Shown in pieces: positions 46,220 to 55,472 of a stretch of 64,000 bases of DNA. The DNA is from Novipirellula caenicola (GTDB lineage Bacteria; Planctomycetota; Planctomycetia; Pirellulales; Pirellulaceae), in assembly GCF_039545035.1 (NCBI RefSeq), contig NZ_BAABRO010000003.1:496001-560000 (forward strand), read 5' to 3'. The notes beneath the pieces are model-generated. The model was not told the DNA's origin, made no database searches, and saw only the letters and a program-made list of their open reading frames with translations. Within the stretch, counting starts at the first letter, position 1. Each line of letters opens with the position of its first letter. A program made the translations under genes and the position numbers.

Positions 46220-47887
46220 ATGTTGTCGCATTTGCCATGGTTCCGCGTCGGGAGCTGTCTTTGGGTTTGTCTGAGTGCGGCGAACTTATTTGCTGATCCA
46301 CCCCGCATTATCACTTGCGGCTGGAATGCACCGACGACCACTCAGTTTGCTCGTGACGCGGCGCAGATGCAATCGTCTGTGTTTAGTGGAGCGGTGTTGG
46401 ATATTCGCCCCGACGCCGAGATGCCTCATCCGTTTTGGTCTGCCCACAGTCGCGATGATTGGTCGTCGTTGACGTTCGACGCTGGCGTCGATCCTCTGCA
46501 AAATGCCGATGTCGGCAAATTGACCTCGGCTTATCTACTCGTCAAAGCGAACCCCGGCGACGTCGATTGGCTGGACGATGAAGGTTGGGCCGCGATTGTG
46601 GATCACTGGCGTCTCGCCGCACGGATCGCCAAACGTGGGAAATTAAAAGGGGTGTTGTTTGATCCGGAACCGTACAGCGAACCGTTTCGCCAATTTCAAT
46701 ATTCGCGTCAGGAAGCGGCCATCGACCATCCGTTCGAACAGTATCGTGCGACGGCGCGAAAGCGAGGCCGCGAAGTGATGACCGCGGTCATCGCCGAGTT
46801 TCCCGACGTGGAATTGGTGAGCTACTTTCTAATGAGCTACCTGATACGCGATCACCGCTATCGCGGCCCCTCGCCAGTCGGCCGCTCCGACGAATCTTGG
46901 TGTTTGGCGGGGCACTCGTATGGGTTGCTGCCGGCGTTCTTGGATGGCTGGCTCGATGTGTTGCCGCCAAGTGTGACGCTGTATGACGGGTGTGAGTACG
47001 CGTATTGGCACAAATCGGCGAATGACTTTGCCCAAGAGGCGGACGATGTTCGCCGCCGCGGGGTGCAGTTGGTGTCGCCCGAGAATCGTGACAAGTATGC
47101 AAAACAATTGAAGGTTGCTTTTCCTATCTACATGGATGCGATTCATCCCGAACTGGCAGGACGTTATACGCTCGAGCCCGAGAATCCGGATCGATTGGCG
47201 TTATTTCGCCGCAATCTCGCAGCGGCGATCGACTACGGTGACGGGCTGGTGTGGATTTATGGTGAACATGGACGCTGGTGGCCTGAGCCCGCCGAAACAG
47301 CACTGTGGCACAACAAAGATGTCTATCCCGAGTGGCCGACATTGATTCCCGGTTGTGACGTTGTGCTGAAGGAGGTCATTGAAGCGACCGGAACTCGGCC
47401 GGTTGCAAAGCTGCAGCCGTTGGCATCGCCAGATTATCGTGGTGCGACACGGAACGAGGTTGCGGTCCAGTGGTCGACGTGGTTGGGCAGTGGACCGATG
47501 GCGGACACACCGTCGGGTGACGTTGACATCCGCGAAGATGTTGTTGTGATCCGCGGTGCCGCAGAAGCAGCAGGATTGGCGACGGTGACGGTCGAGCCCG
47601 GCGAGCAGTTCCGCGTCTCGGTTCGCGTCCAGCAAACCGGTCGCGCCCTCACGAGTCTGGCGGTGCAATTCAAAACGGCGGATGGCAAATGGTTGGAATC
47701 AACCTCGCACAACGTCGTCGCGTTCCCCGAAGATGGTGTACCCGAATCGTGGCGAGCGATTCATGCAAAGGTCACTGTTCCGCAGGACATTCACACGATG
47801 GTGGTGATTTGTTCGGCGGTACAGCAGTGGGATTTGAATGATGTCGTCCAGTTCAAGGATTTGCAGATTGAGCGGACAGCGAAGTAG
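46220..47887 (+). CDS. Secreted protein of unknown function, barrel-like
   Basis: 555 residues from ATG 46220 with a signal peptide (MLSHLPWFRVGSCLWVCLSA, then 'ANLFA'); the frame opens at 46157. The first ~400 residues have the rhythm of a TIM-barrel glycoside hydrolase-like domain ('IITCGWNAPTTTQFARDA', 'KGVLFDPEPYSEPF', 'LVWIYGEHGRWWP'). The last ~130 residues form a beta-sandwich ('GLATVTVEPGEQFRVSVRVQ'). An acidic residue in 'FDPEPY' could be catalytic, but I cannot assign a family. It is probably exported and carbohydrate-active; function not established. Confidence 0.75.
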   Translation: MLSHLPWFRVGSCLWVCLSAANLFADPPRIITCGWNAPTTTQFARDAAQMQSSVFSGAVLDIRPDAEMPHPFWSAHSRDDWSSLTFDAGVDPLQNADVGKLTSAYLLVKANPGDVDWLDDEGWAAIVDHWRLAARIAKRGKLKGVLFDPEPYSEPFRQFQYSRQEAAIDHPFEQYRATARKRGREVMTAVIAEFPDVELVSYFLMSYLIRDHRYRGPSPVGRSDESWCLAGHSYGLLPAFLDGWLDVLPPSVTLYDGCEYAYWHKSANDFAQEADDVRRRGVQLVSPENRDKYAKQLKVAFPIYMDAIHPELAGRYTLEPENPDRLALFRRNLAAAIDYGDGLVWIYGEHGRWWPEPAETALWHNKDVYPEWPTLIPGCDVVLKEVIEATGTRPVAKLQPLASPDYRGATRNEVAVQWSTWLGSGPMADTPSGDVDIREDVVVIRGAAEAAGLATVTVEPGEQFRVSVRVQQTGRALTSLAVQFKTADGKWLESTSHNVVAFPEDGVPESWRAIHAKVTVPQDIHTMVVICSAVQQWDLNDVVQFKDLQIERTAK

Positions 47888-47907
47888 GAATGGTGGCAGA
47901 AGCGAGT

Positions 47908-48285
47908 CACCTCTCCCGGCGAAGCTGGGAGAGGTCGAACGGGCTCTTGAGGCCTCGTTCGGGTGAGGGCCGACCGAGCAGCTGAGCTGGCATCAGGCCT
48001 CCACTTGCTCGGTCGCCCTCACCCGAGCATTGCTGAAGGCTTTGCTCGACCTCTGCCAAACCAAGGAGAATGCTGACTTAGTAGCATTGATTTTCAGGCC
48101 GGAGGCCGACACACTCCGCCGTCCGTGTGTCGGCCTCCGGCCTTACATCGCCAGGTCGCCCATAAACCGTTGGCTCACGCCAACGGCAGGTCCTGTTTCG
48201 GCCTCCGGCCTATGGGATTGCTGCTAAAGCAGCAGTCTGCAAAGTTGCTGGGAGAGGTAGCAGGCCAACGGCACCAAAAATATGA
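47908..48285. repeat. Long palindromic repeat family D, copy 2, interrupted
   Basis: Left part 47908-48062 ('cacctctcccggcgaagctg' through 'tgctcgacctctgcc') follows 14442-14625. The right end ('ggagaggtagcaggccaacg', 48251-48270, then 'gcaccaaaaa') follows 14637-14670. Between them lies about 190 bp that is absent from copy 1 and contains a perfect palindrome (48097-48142), so one repeat appears inserted in another. Confidence 0.65.
48097..48142. repeat. Perfect 18-bp inverted repeat (family E) inside family D
   Basis: 'ggccggaggccgacacac' (48097-48114) and 'gtgtgtcggcctccggcc' (48125-48142) with a 10-bp loop. A further partial copy, 'tttcggcctccggcctat', lies near 48196-48213. Confidence 0.85.
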
Positions 48286-48299
48286 GACAAGCATCGCCA

Positions 48300-50135
48300 C
48301 TACGTGGCGTTGGCCATGGCGGCCAACTGCACCGTTGCCCTGCCCTGCTCTTTCTCTAGATACGCACGGCCGAATTTGACGTTGACGTGATCCCACGGCA
48401 ATTTGTCCATCATTTCGTACTTGTCATGGACTTGTCGTTCGACATCCAATCCGGCATCTTCGATCGCGGACCACCATCGCTCGGGATCGAGGTATTCGGT
48501 CCATCCATCCATGCGAGCACCACGCTCCCACGCCAAACGGACGACTTTGCCGGTGCGGCGATCGCCTCGGCTGAGCACCCCTTCAAGCAAACTGGTTTCG
48601 ATGTCGTGGCACTTGATGTTCACGCTGCGAATTTTGCGGCGACTCCACAAATACTTGTGAGCCCATTTGAAATACTCGCGTCGCTGCATCCCGTTCCACT
48701 GGTATGGCGTGTGTGCCTTGGGGACAAAGTTGGATACCGACGCGGTCACTCGCGGGTAGCGGCCTTTGACCTGTTTACCCACCGTGGCGATTTCTTCGGC
48801 CAAGTCGACGATGCCGTCAAGATCCACCGGACGTTCGCCCGGCAAACCGCACATAAAGTACAACTTGACACTTTCGTAGTTGTTTTCAAACGCGACGCGG
48901 CAACCCTCGATCAGATCGCTGTTCTTGATCTTCTTGCGGATTTGTTCCCGCATGTCGTCGCGTGCCACCTCGGGTGCTAGCGTTAGCGAGCTGCGGCGAT
49001 CATTGCCGATCAACTGAGGCAATGTGCGAAGTTGATCATTCACTCGCAAACTCGGCACGCTGATGTTCACGCCAAGCGGGCGGAACACCTCATGCAGTCG
49101 ATGGATCAGCGGGGCGAAGTGTGGGTAATCGCTGCTGGACAGCGACAGCACGCTGATCTCGTTGTAACCAGTGTTGCGATAGCTCTCGATCGCCGCGTTG
49201 ACAATCGTATCGACCTCGCGAATTCTCAGCGGACGTTTGATCACGGTGCTTTGACAGAACCGGCAAAGATGGGGACATCCACGCATGATCTCGAGTGCGA
49301 TTCGGTCGTGCACACAATCGATGTAGGGTACGATCGGCGAGGTGGGCAGCGGGATGCCATCGAGATCGCTGATCACGCTGGGGGCGATCGTCGCCGGAAC
49401 ATCATCGCGGGTGCGAGAGAGCGAGACGATACGATTGTCTTCGTATTCGGGGTGATAGAACCGCGGCACGTAAGCATACGCAAGTTTTTGAGCGATTTCC
49501 GCAACCGCCTCTTCACGCTGTCGGCGTCCTTCATCGCCGCCAGCGAACGTGCCATCGTCGCGTCGATACCGCTGACGCAGGTCGATCCACAGGTCGCAGA
49601 TCTCAGGCAATGCCGGTTCGCCATCGCCCATGATCATGACGTCGAAGTAATCGGCCATCGGTTCGGGGTTTTGACAACAAGGGCCTCCGGCGACCAATAG
49701 CGGATCGGCCATCGTGCGATCGACCGATTCGAGCGGAATGCCGCCTAGGTCGATCATGGTCAGCACGTTGGGCGAGCTGATTTCGTACTGAAGACTCAGC
49801 CCGATCACGTCAAAATCGGCAAGCGAGGTGAACGTTTCGAGCGAATAGAGCGGGATTTCGTGCTTTCGCAGTAACGCCTCCATGTCCGGCCACGGCGTGA
49901 AAACCCGTTCGGCACACCAATCGTCACGCCGATTCATCAACGAATACAGCACTTGCAACCCATGATGGCTCATCCCGATCGTGTAGGCATCGGGGAACCC
50001 CAGGCACAATCGGCCTCGCAATTGCCGATGATCCTTGACGACAATATTGCGTTCCCCCCCCACGTATTGGGCGGGCGTTTGAACATGCGGCCAAACCCGG
50101 GACTCAAGTAATCGGCGGCGTTGTTGATTAATCAT
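48300..50135 (-). CDS. Radical SAM protein with B12-binding-type N-terminus (TIGR03960-like)
   Basis: 611 residues. Residues about 1-250 contain a cobalamin-binding-like Rossmann region ('LCLGFPDAYTIGMSHHGLQ', 'FDVIGLSLQYE', 'GGPCCQNPEPMADYFDV' then 'MGDGEPAL'). The radical SAM core follows with the cluster motif 'RGCPHLCRFCQST' (CxxxCxxC, near 283-290), 'SLTLAPEVARDDMR' and 'KLYFMCGLPGE'. The size and order match the TIGR03960 family. Homologues are widespread; some are fused to a TIGR03936 domain in other bacteria, but here the fusion is absent. The substrate is unknown. It is a single minus-strand gene ending beside repeat D. Confidence 0.92.
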   Translation of the reverse strand: MINQQRRRLLESRVWPHVQTPAQYVGGERNIVVKDHRQLRGRLCLGFPDAYTIGMSHHGLQVLYSLMNRRDDWCAERVFTPWPDMEALLRKHEIPLYSLETFTSLADFDVIGLSLQYEISSPNVLTMIDLGGIPLESVDRTMADPLLVAGGPCCQNPEPMADYFDVMIMGDGEPALPEICDLWIDLRQRYRRDDGTFAGGDEGRRQREEAVAEIAQKLAYAYVPRFYHPEYEDNRIVSLSRTRDDVPATIAPSVISDLDGIPLPTSPIVPYIDCVHDRIALEIMRGCPHLCRFCQSTVIKRPLRIREVDTIVNAAIESYRNTGYNEISVLSLSSSDYPHFAPLIHRLHEVFRPLGVNISVPSLRVNDQLRTLPQLIGNDRRSSLTLAPEVARDDMREQIRKKIKNSDLIEGCRVAFENNYESVKLYFMCGLPGERPVDLDGIVDLAEEIATVGKQVKGRYPRVTASVSNFVPKAHTPYQWNGMQRREYFKWAHKYLWSRRKIRSVNIKCHDIETSLLEGVLSRGDRRTGKVVRLAWERGARMDGWTEYLDPERWWSAIEDAGLDVERQVHDKYEMMDKLPWDHVNVKFGRAYLEKEQGRATVQLAAMANAT

Positions 50136-50259
50136 AGTCGCTGAATTCCAATCGTTGTCAGGTAGGGGAATCGCTGCTTCATCGTTAAAGTAGATGCCGT
50201 ATCGAAAAGCGGATGATCGGGCTCAATCTGAAACCATAACAAAATATGAGGATATTTGC

Positions 50260-50589
50260 GTGAGCGATTTTGAAACGGTGGGTAAAGTCAGTGACTTTGA
50301 AGAGGGCGTCGGACGAGCGGTTCCCGTGGATGGCCGGATGGTCGCGATTTTTCGCAAGGGAGACGAGTGGTACGCGATCGACGACCTTTGTCCCCACATG
50401 GGCGCCTCGTTGGCCGAAGGTCATGTCGATCCCGAAACCGACGTCGTGACCTGCCCCTGGCACGCCTGGCGTTTCTGTATTCACGATGGAACGTGGGAGG
50501 ACAACCCGCGAGTGAAAGTCGATTGCTTTGAAGTCAAAGTCGTCGGCGATGACGTCCAAGTTCGCGAGAAAGAAGCCCCGTCAAAATAA
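50260..50589 (+). CDS. Rieske [2Fe-2S] protein
   Basis: 109 residues from GTG 50260, chosen because GAGGAT lies 7 nt upstream and the protein starts at the domain edge; an ATG at 50194 is in frame but has no such support. The cluster ligands are visible: 'CPHMG' and 'CPWHAW', i.e. C-x-H, 17 residues, C-x2-H. The chain resembles the small ferredoxin subunit of nitrite reductase (NirD) and the ferredoxin components of dioxygenases. It is soluble, without a signal. No partner oxygenase or reductase is adjacent, so the electron acceptor is unknown. Confidence 0.92.
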   Translation: MSDFETVGKVSDFEEGVGRAVPVDGRMVAIFRKGDEWYAIDDLCPHMGASLAEGHVDPETDVVTCPWHAWRFCIHDGTWEDNPRVKVDCFEVKVVGDDVQVREKEAPSK

Positions 50590-50596
50590 AGTCGCT

Positions 50597-50611
50597 GATC
50601 GCTCCGCGATC
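50597..50611. other. Short palindrome after the Rieske gene
   Basis: 'gatcgctccgcgatc' (6-bp arms, 3-bp loop), followed by ttcgcgtttttc. It is possibly a weak terminator. The same 15 bp follow the gene ending at 35628 (35651-35665). Confidence 0.4.
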
Positions 50612-50626
50612 TTCGCGTTTTTCTTG

Positions 50627-50848
50627 CGTAGCGGAACTCGTCAACGGCTTGTTGATTTATTCGTACGATGGACTTCCTAGTCCGTCGAATACACCATTGA
50701 CGGACTAGGAAGTCCATCATACACCCTCGCCGCAGGAAACTTCACTAAATCAACAAGCCGTCAAGAGTTTCGATCATCCTGGACGACGAAACGGTCATTC
50801 CTGACAGCGAAAATCTGGACGACGAAAGTCTTGACGACTTCCGCTACG
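50627..50848. repeat. Composite palindromic repeat family F, copy 1
   Basis: Outer ends 'cgtagcggaactcgtcaa' and 'ttgacgacttccgctacg' are inverse complements with one mismatch. Inside lies a perfect inverted pair, 'atggacttcctagtccgtc' (50668-50686) and 'gacggactaggaagtccat' (50699-50717), followed by 'cttcactaaatcaacaagcc', which mirrors 'ggcttgttgattt' on the left. Confidence 0.75.
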
Positions 50849-50880
50849 CTCGATCCTAAGTACTAGCCCCGAGCTAAACC

Positions 50881-51564
50881 CTAAACCGTGAAGCTCTCGC
50901 CGACGCTCAGTACGACCGGGATCGCATCGGTTTCGCTGCTGACCCGTTTGGCCCACGCTTCGGCGTCTTGTTCGATCGGAGGCCAAGTGTTGTAGTGCGT
51001 CGGCAGCACGCATTTCGGCTCGATCAAATTGGTCGCTTCGATGCTGTCGTCGATCCCCATCGTAAACAGGTCTCCGATCGGCAGCACGGCGACATCGACT
51101 TGGTGTGCGAACAGCCGCATGTCGGAAAACAACGCGGTATCACAGGCAAAGTAGATTCGTTTGCCATCGATCTCGAGCACGAATCCCGCGGGATTGCCGC
51201 CGTACGATCCGTCCGGCAATTGGCTGCTATGCAGTGCCGGAACCATTTTTACGGTGCCGAATGGCAGCTGCGTCTTGCCGCCCAAATTCATGCCGACGGT
51301 CGATTGCACTTGATGTTTTTCCGCGAACCACTGGGCGATCTCGAAAATCGCCACCACGGTACTGTCATCACGATTGGCAATCGCCGCCACATCGGCGACA
51401 TGATCAAAATGACCATGGGAAACCAATATATGGCTGATGTCCCGGTGGTCATCCGCTGTCGATTTGGCTGCGGGATTGTCGCTAAAAAAGGGATCCAGCA
51501 GGATGCGATTTTCGTCGGTTTCAATCAACCAGCTAGCGTGGGATAGCCAGGTTAGTTTTAACAT
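50881..51564 (-). CDS. UPF0173-type metal-dependent hydrolase
   Basis: 227 residues, the usual length for UPF0173, a branch of the metallo-beta-lactamase superfamily. The binuclear metal motif is 'SHGHFDH'; further ligands sit in 'ALHSSQ' and 'YFACDTALFSDM', and the C-terminal His in 'LPTHYNTWP'. The N-terminus 'LTWLSHASWLIE' is typical. It is cytoplasmic, with no signal peptide. The substrate is unknown. It is transcribed on the minus strand 38 bp downstream of trpB, so the two may be co-transcribed without a metabolic link that I know. Confidence 0.93.
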   Translation of the reverse strand: MLKLTWLSHASWLIETDENRILLDPFFSDNPAAKSTADDHRDISHILVSHGHFDHVADVAAIANRDDSTVVAIFEIAQWFAEKHQVQSTVGMNLGGKTQLPFGTVKMVPALHSSQLPDGSYGGNPAGFVLEIDGKRIYFACDTALFSDMRLFAHQVDVAVLPIGDLFTMGIDDSIEATNLIEPKCVLPTHYNTWPPIEQDAEAWAKRVSSETDAIPVVLSVGESFTV

Positions 51565-51602
51565 CAGGAATCTCGCTGAAGGTCAGAGGGAGGTGAAGCG
51601 GG

Positions 51603-52829
51603 TTACCAGGTTTCGCCGCGGAGACGGGCGATTTCCATGGCGTCCTTATCACCACGGCCGGACAAGCAGACGACGAGATGTTGGTCGGGTTTCATCTCGG
51701 CGGCCAACGTCATCGCCCGAGCCACTGCGTGACTCGATTCGAGTGCCGCGATGATCCCTTCGGTGCGTGCCAATTGGTCAAACGCCTTCATTGCAGCATC
51801 GTCGGTGCACTCCAGGTAGTCGACTCGTTTGGTGTCTTTCCAATAACTGTGCTCGGGACCGACGCCGGGGTAATCCAAACCGGCGCTCATCGAATGAACG
51901 TTGCACGTTTGGCCGTCTTCGTCTTGCATCACGTAGCTGAAGCTGCCGTGCAGGACACCTGGGCTGCCGTAGGTCAACGGGGACGCGTGGTCACCAGGCG
52001 CGGTGCCACGGCCGCCGGCTTCGACACCGACCATGCGAACATTATCGTCTTCGACGAACGGATAGAACATGCCGGCTGCGTTGCTGCCGCCGCCGACACA
52101 GGCGACGACACAATCAGGCAGCCGCTCAAACGAATCGCGGCACTGTTCGCGAGTTTCGCGGCCGATCACCGATTGGAAATCGCGAACCATCATCGGAAAG
52201 GGGTGCGGTCCGATCACGCTGCCGATGATGTAGTGCGTGCTTTCCACCGACGCCATCCAATCTCGCATCGCTTCGTTGACAGCGTCGCGAAGCGTTTTCG
52301 AGCCGCTTTCGACGGGACAGATTTCCGCACCGAGCAGCTTCATGCTGAATACGTTTGGTTTTTGCCGACGAATATCTTCGCTGCCCATATAAACGGTGCA
52401 CGGCAAACCAAAATGGGCACATGCCGTGGCGCTGGCGACACCGTGCTGGCCCGCTCCGGTTTCGGCGATCACCCGAGTCTTGCCCATGCGAAGGGTCAGC
52501 AGGGCTTGCCCGATCGTATTGTTGATCTTGTGAGCACCGGTGTGGTTTAGATCTTCGCGTTTGAGCCAGATTTGGGCACCGCCAACCGAGTCGGTCAGCC
52601 GTTTAGCGTGATAGAGGGGGCTGGGGCGACCGACAAATGTCTTCAGCAGCGACGACAATTCGCGTTGAAACTCGGGATCTTTCTTGGCTTTGTCGTACTC
52701 TTCGGCGAGTTGATCCAATGCGCGGGTCAGCGTTTCAGGAACAAAGCGTCCGCCAAAATCACCAAAACGCCCGCGAATATCGGGAACCGATGCGGTGGCG
52801 TGGGGGGCTGCGGCTTCTTCCAGGCTCAT
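51603..52829 (-). CDS. trpB: Tryptophan synthase beta chain
   Basis: 408 residues. It condenses indole with serine to tryptophan using pyridoxal phosphate. The PLP lysine is Lys101 in 'NHTGAHKIN'; the phosphate loop is '[10 protein letters not shown]'; further signatures are '[15 protein letters not shown]' and '[13 protein letters not shown]'. It belongs to the common TrpB1 type. No trpA lies next to it, so the alpha subunit must be encoded elsewhere. The gene is divergent from mutM; their shared upstream region is about 134 bp. Confidence 0.97.
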   Translation of the reverse strand: MSLEEAAAPHATASVPDIRGRFGDFGGRFVPETLTRALDQLAEEYDKAKKDPEFQRELSSLLKTFVGRPSPLYHAKRLTDSVGGAQIWLKREDLNHTGAHKINNTIGQALLTLRMGKTRVIAETGAGQHGVASATACAHFGLPCTVYMGSEDIRRQKPNVFSMKLLGAEICPVESGSKTLRDAVNEAMRDWMASVESTHYIIGSVIGPHPFPMMVRDFQSVIGRETREQCRDSFERLPDCVVACVGGGSNAAGMFYPFVEDDNVRMVGVEAGGRGTAPGDHASPLTYGSPGVLHGSFSYVMQDEDGQTCNVHSMSAGLDYPGVGPEHSYWKDTKRVDYLECTDDAAMKAFDQLARTEGIIAALESSHAVARAMTLAAEMKPDQHLVVCLSGRGDKDAMEIARLRGETW

Positions 52830-52963
52830 ATTGGGTCTCTAAACAGGATCAATGAACGGGATCTTCGAGCGGGGGCTCTGAAAATGGCAATCAGTTTTCG
52901 TTAAGATTGTCGCCCGAGGTCAATCAATGGTCAATGCAGCGATCGCGTGCCAAAAGAGAATCT

Positions 52964-53833
52964 GTGCCTGAACTACCCGAAGTCGAAACCATGCGCCGGG
53001 GAGTGTTGCCGATTGTCGGCAGCCGGATTGATGCCGTGATTCGGCCGCCCTGCGAGCGAAAGCCAATTCTGATGACGCCGCGAATCGATGCCTTTGATCG
53101 TCGGCTTCGCGGAAAGCATATCGTCGACGTCGACCGCCGCGGCAAACGCGTGATGCTGCGAATCGAAGATGCACAAACCATCGTGATCGAACCTCGCATG
53201 ACCGGTTTGGTGTTGTTGGCGGATCCGCCGACGCTGGAGCATCTCCGGCTGCGGATCACGTTGACCGGGCCTGCGGGAGACCAGTTGTTATTTTGGGATC
53301 GCCGCGGTCTAGGGACCGTCCGTTTGTTAACGCCTAAACAGGTCGAAACGCTTGTCGACGCGAAACTTGGGGTCGATGCGCTGTCGATCACGGCGGAGCA
53401 GTTAAAAGCGAAATTGGGGAAGAGCCAACGCGCGATCAAAGTCGCTCTGCTGGATCAAGCAGTGGTGGCGGGCGTGGGGAATTTGTATGCCGCCGAGCTA
53501 CTGTTTATTGCCGGGATCGATCCTCGTACTCGCTGTGACCGGCTGACCGTGGCTCAGTGGCAGCGAATTGAGTCGGCGATGCGGCATGTGTTAGAGGAAG
53601 CGATTCGATACGAGGGCAGCACATTGGGGGATGGCACCTACCGCAATGCACTCAATGGCGAAGGTGGCTATCAAGCCCATCATCAGGTCTACGCTCGTGC
53701 CGGAGACCCCTGTCCACGCTGTTACGACGGCGTGATCCGGCGGATCGTCCAGGCCCAGCGGAGCACGTTTTTCTGCCCGGTTTGCCAGCAAAAGCGTGGT
53801 CTGCACCGCCTCGTCGTTCCCCTAGTCGACTAA
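52964..53833 (+). CDS. mutM: Formamidopyrimidine-DNA glycosylase
   Basis: 289 residues from GTG 52964. This start places the catalytic Pro2-Glu3 at the N-terminus (after Met removal 'PELPEVETMRRG'); the frame opens at 52907, but an extension would disable the enzyme. It removes 8-oxoguanine and other oxidised bases and cuts the abasic site. Visible features: the lysine in 'RRGKRVMLRI', the helix-two-turn-helix 'LLDQAVVAGVGNLYAAELLF', and the C-terminal zinc finger 'CPRC…FFCPVCQ' with the Arg of 'QRSTFF'. Confidence 0.96.
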   Translation: MPELPEVETMRRGVLPIVGSRIDAVIRPPCERKPILMTPRIDAFDRRLRGKHIVDVDRRGKRVMLRIEDAQTIVIEPRMTGLVLLADPPTLEHLRLRITLTGPAGDQLLFWDRRGLGTVRLLTPKQVETLVDAKLGVDALSITAEQLKAKLGKSQRAIKVALLDQAVVAGVGNLYAAELLFIAGIDPRTRCDRLTVAQWQRIESAMRHVLEEAIRYEGSTLGDGTYRNALNGEGGYQAHHQVYARAGDPCPRCYDGVIRRIVQAQRSTFFCPVCQQKRGLHRLVVPLVD

Positions 53834-53850
53834 AAAATACCCCCCGTCCC

Positions 53851-54006
53851 CGTAGCGGAAGTCGTCAAGACTTTCGTTGTTTTATTCGTACGATGGACTT
53901 CCTAGTCCGTCGAATGCGCCATTGACGGACTAGGAAGTCCATCATACACCCGTTGCCGCAGGAAGCTTCACTGAATCAACAACCCGTCAACGGCTTGTTG
54001 ATTTAC
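53851..54006. repeat. Composite palindromic repeat family F, copy 2
   Basis: The left end 'cgtagcggaagtcgtcaaga' and the same perfect inner pair as copy 1 (53893-53911 with 53924-53942), then 'cttcactgaatcaac' and 'cgtcaacggcttgttgattt'. The right outer arm is replaced by other sequence. Confidence 0.7.
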
Positions 54007-54139
54007 TCCAAATGGAAATCGCAAGGGTGAGCCGTGGGCCGTAAGGCACCGGGTATCGTGTGGGACCCGGCCGCTGACGCGTCGCGGCTCATTAGATCAA
54101 CAAGTCGTCAAGACTTTCGACGATTTACGAGCCGCTTGC

Positions 54140-54275
54140 GGCAACGCTGTGAGGCATTTAGAGACGGTAAATTACGGCATTTGCGTTCCGTAGCTACGCT
54201 TGCCAGAGCGTGGATGGTTGCCGGCCACTACGAATCACCACCTTCTGGCGAAGGTGGCTACGAGAAAATGCTTTC
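54140..54275. repeat. MITE-like repeat, family C, copy 3
   Basis: It matches 29117-29250: 'gcaacgctgtgaggcattt', 'gcatttgcgttccgtagc', 'gccagagcgtggat', 'accaccttctggcgaaggt' and 'gctacgagaaaatgctt'. The inner inverted pair is kept. Confidence 0.7.
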
Positions 54276-54423
54276 GTTGATTTGTGATCCGCCCCCGTTT
54301 TCACGAATAATCAAGGTTGCGGTTCGTCGCAGCGAGCTGAATCGCTAGAATTGAAGGACGTGAGCGAATCGCCGCTCGCTGTATCTCGAATTTGTCCCAT
54401 CCAATACGTCACCGACTTTCCTC

Positions 54424-55470
54424 ATGACGCAAAAAACATCACGCCGAGACTGGCTTCGTACTGCTGCGGTTCTGTCGGTTGCCGGAGCCACGGCGGCGAG
54501 TTCGCGGACAGCCTACGCTGCCCGTGATCCACGCTGGAGCGATACGATCACCAAGGGACTCAATTGGCTCAGCCGCACTCAATCCTCGCGTGGTCAGTGG
54601 AACACGCAGGCTTATCCCACCGCACTTGCGGCGTTGGCCGGCACGGCGATGATCGGCAGCGGATCGACAACCACCCAAGGACCGTACGCCAAAGAGATCG
54701 CCCGTGCTGCCGATTATTTGATCAGCAAGAGCCGCGACAACGGTTTGATCGGAGATCCGCAGTCGGATCCCCGCTACACCTACGGGCACGGCTTTTCGAT
54801 GCTGTTCTTGTCGCAAGTTTTGGGCGAAGAAGGGCTGTTGGATCGCCGCGAAGAATTGGTCGAAGTGTTGACCAAGGCGGTGGAGTTCAGCGGGAATGCA
54901 CAGACCGCCGCGGGGGGCTGGGGCTACGTTTCGGCTCGCGAGGGAAATGATTTCGACGAAGGCTCGACCACGATCACTCAGGTGCAAGGACTTCGTGGCT
55001 GCCGCAACGCCGGGATTCCCGTTAGCGCCGAGGTGATCACGAAAGCGAAAGAATACATCTACGAGTGCAAGAACCCGGATGGCGGGATCAGCTATAGCAG
55101 TCGCCAGAAAGGAAGCAGCCGGCCGGCAATTACCGCTGCTGCACTGGCTGCGCTATACAACGCCGGTGATTACGACAGCGAGCATGTGCCTGAGATGCTG
55201 GCGTATGCCAAGGAATCGCTGCATGACATCAGCGATTCCACACGCGCGTTTGGCCATTGGCACTACACGTATTTGTACTACAGCCAAGTGGTTTATCGCC
55301 AAGGCGACGAGTTGTGGACGACGTTCCGCGACCGTTTGTACGACCGTATCGTCAGCGAGCAGCGGCCGGACGGGTTCTGGGAAGGCCAAATTCACCCGGT
55401 CTACGTGACCGCATGCAACTTGATCATGTTGCAATTGGACCACGGCTACCTGCCCATCTACCAACGTTAA
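54424..55470 (+). CDS. Tat-exported prenyltransferase/squalene-oxidase-repeat protein
   Basis: 348 residues. The N-terminus has a twin-arginine signal ('TSRRDWLRTAAVLSVAGATAA'). The rest has the alpha/alpha-toroid repeats of the prenyltransferase/squalene cyclase superfamily ('GLNWLSRTQSSRGQWN', 'GGWGYVSAREGNDFDEGSTT', 'NPDGGISYSSRQ', 'RPDGFWEG'). No DxDD catalytic motif of squalene-hopene cyclase is present, so it is not an ordinary cyclase. Planctomycetes encode many such exported toroid proteins of unknown role. It ends before repeat G. Confidence 0.85.
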   Translation: MTQKTSRRDWLRTAAVLSVAGATAASSRTAYAARDPRWSDTITKGLNWLSRTQSSRGQWNTQAYPTALAALAGTAMIGSGSTTTQGPYAKEIARAADYLISKSRDNGLIGDPQSDPRYTYGHGFSMLFLSQVLGEEGLLDRREELVEVLTKAVEFSGNAQTAAGGWGYVSAREGNDFDEGSTTITQVQGLRGCRNAGIPVSAEVITKAKEYIYECKNPDGGISYSSRQKGSSRPAITAAALAALYNAGDYDSEHVPEMLAYAKESLHDISDSTRAFGHWHYTYLYYSQVVYRQGDELWTTFRDRLYDRIVSEQRPDGFWEGQIHPVYVTACNLIMLQLDHGYLPIYQR

Positions 55471-55472
55471 AG

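Larger units (their letters stand above)
47888..48299. other. Repeat-filled intergenic region between convergent genes
   Basis: Almost entirely occupied by the interrupted family D repeat. No gene is seen. Confidence 0.65.
53834..54423. other. Repeat-rich intergenic region
   Basis: About 590 bp. It holds family F copy 2 and family C copy 3, separated by a short stretch with another 'gtcgtcaagactttcg' (about 54105-54120). No gene is seen. Confidence 0.6.

Noticed and set aside
52907-52963. Upstream ATG start of mutM
   Set aside because: The enzyme needs Pro at the N-terminus after Met removal; only GTG 52964 gives this.
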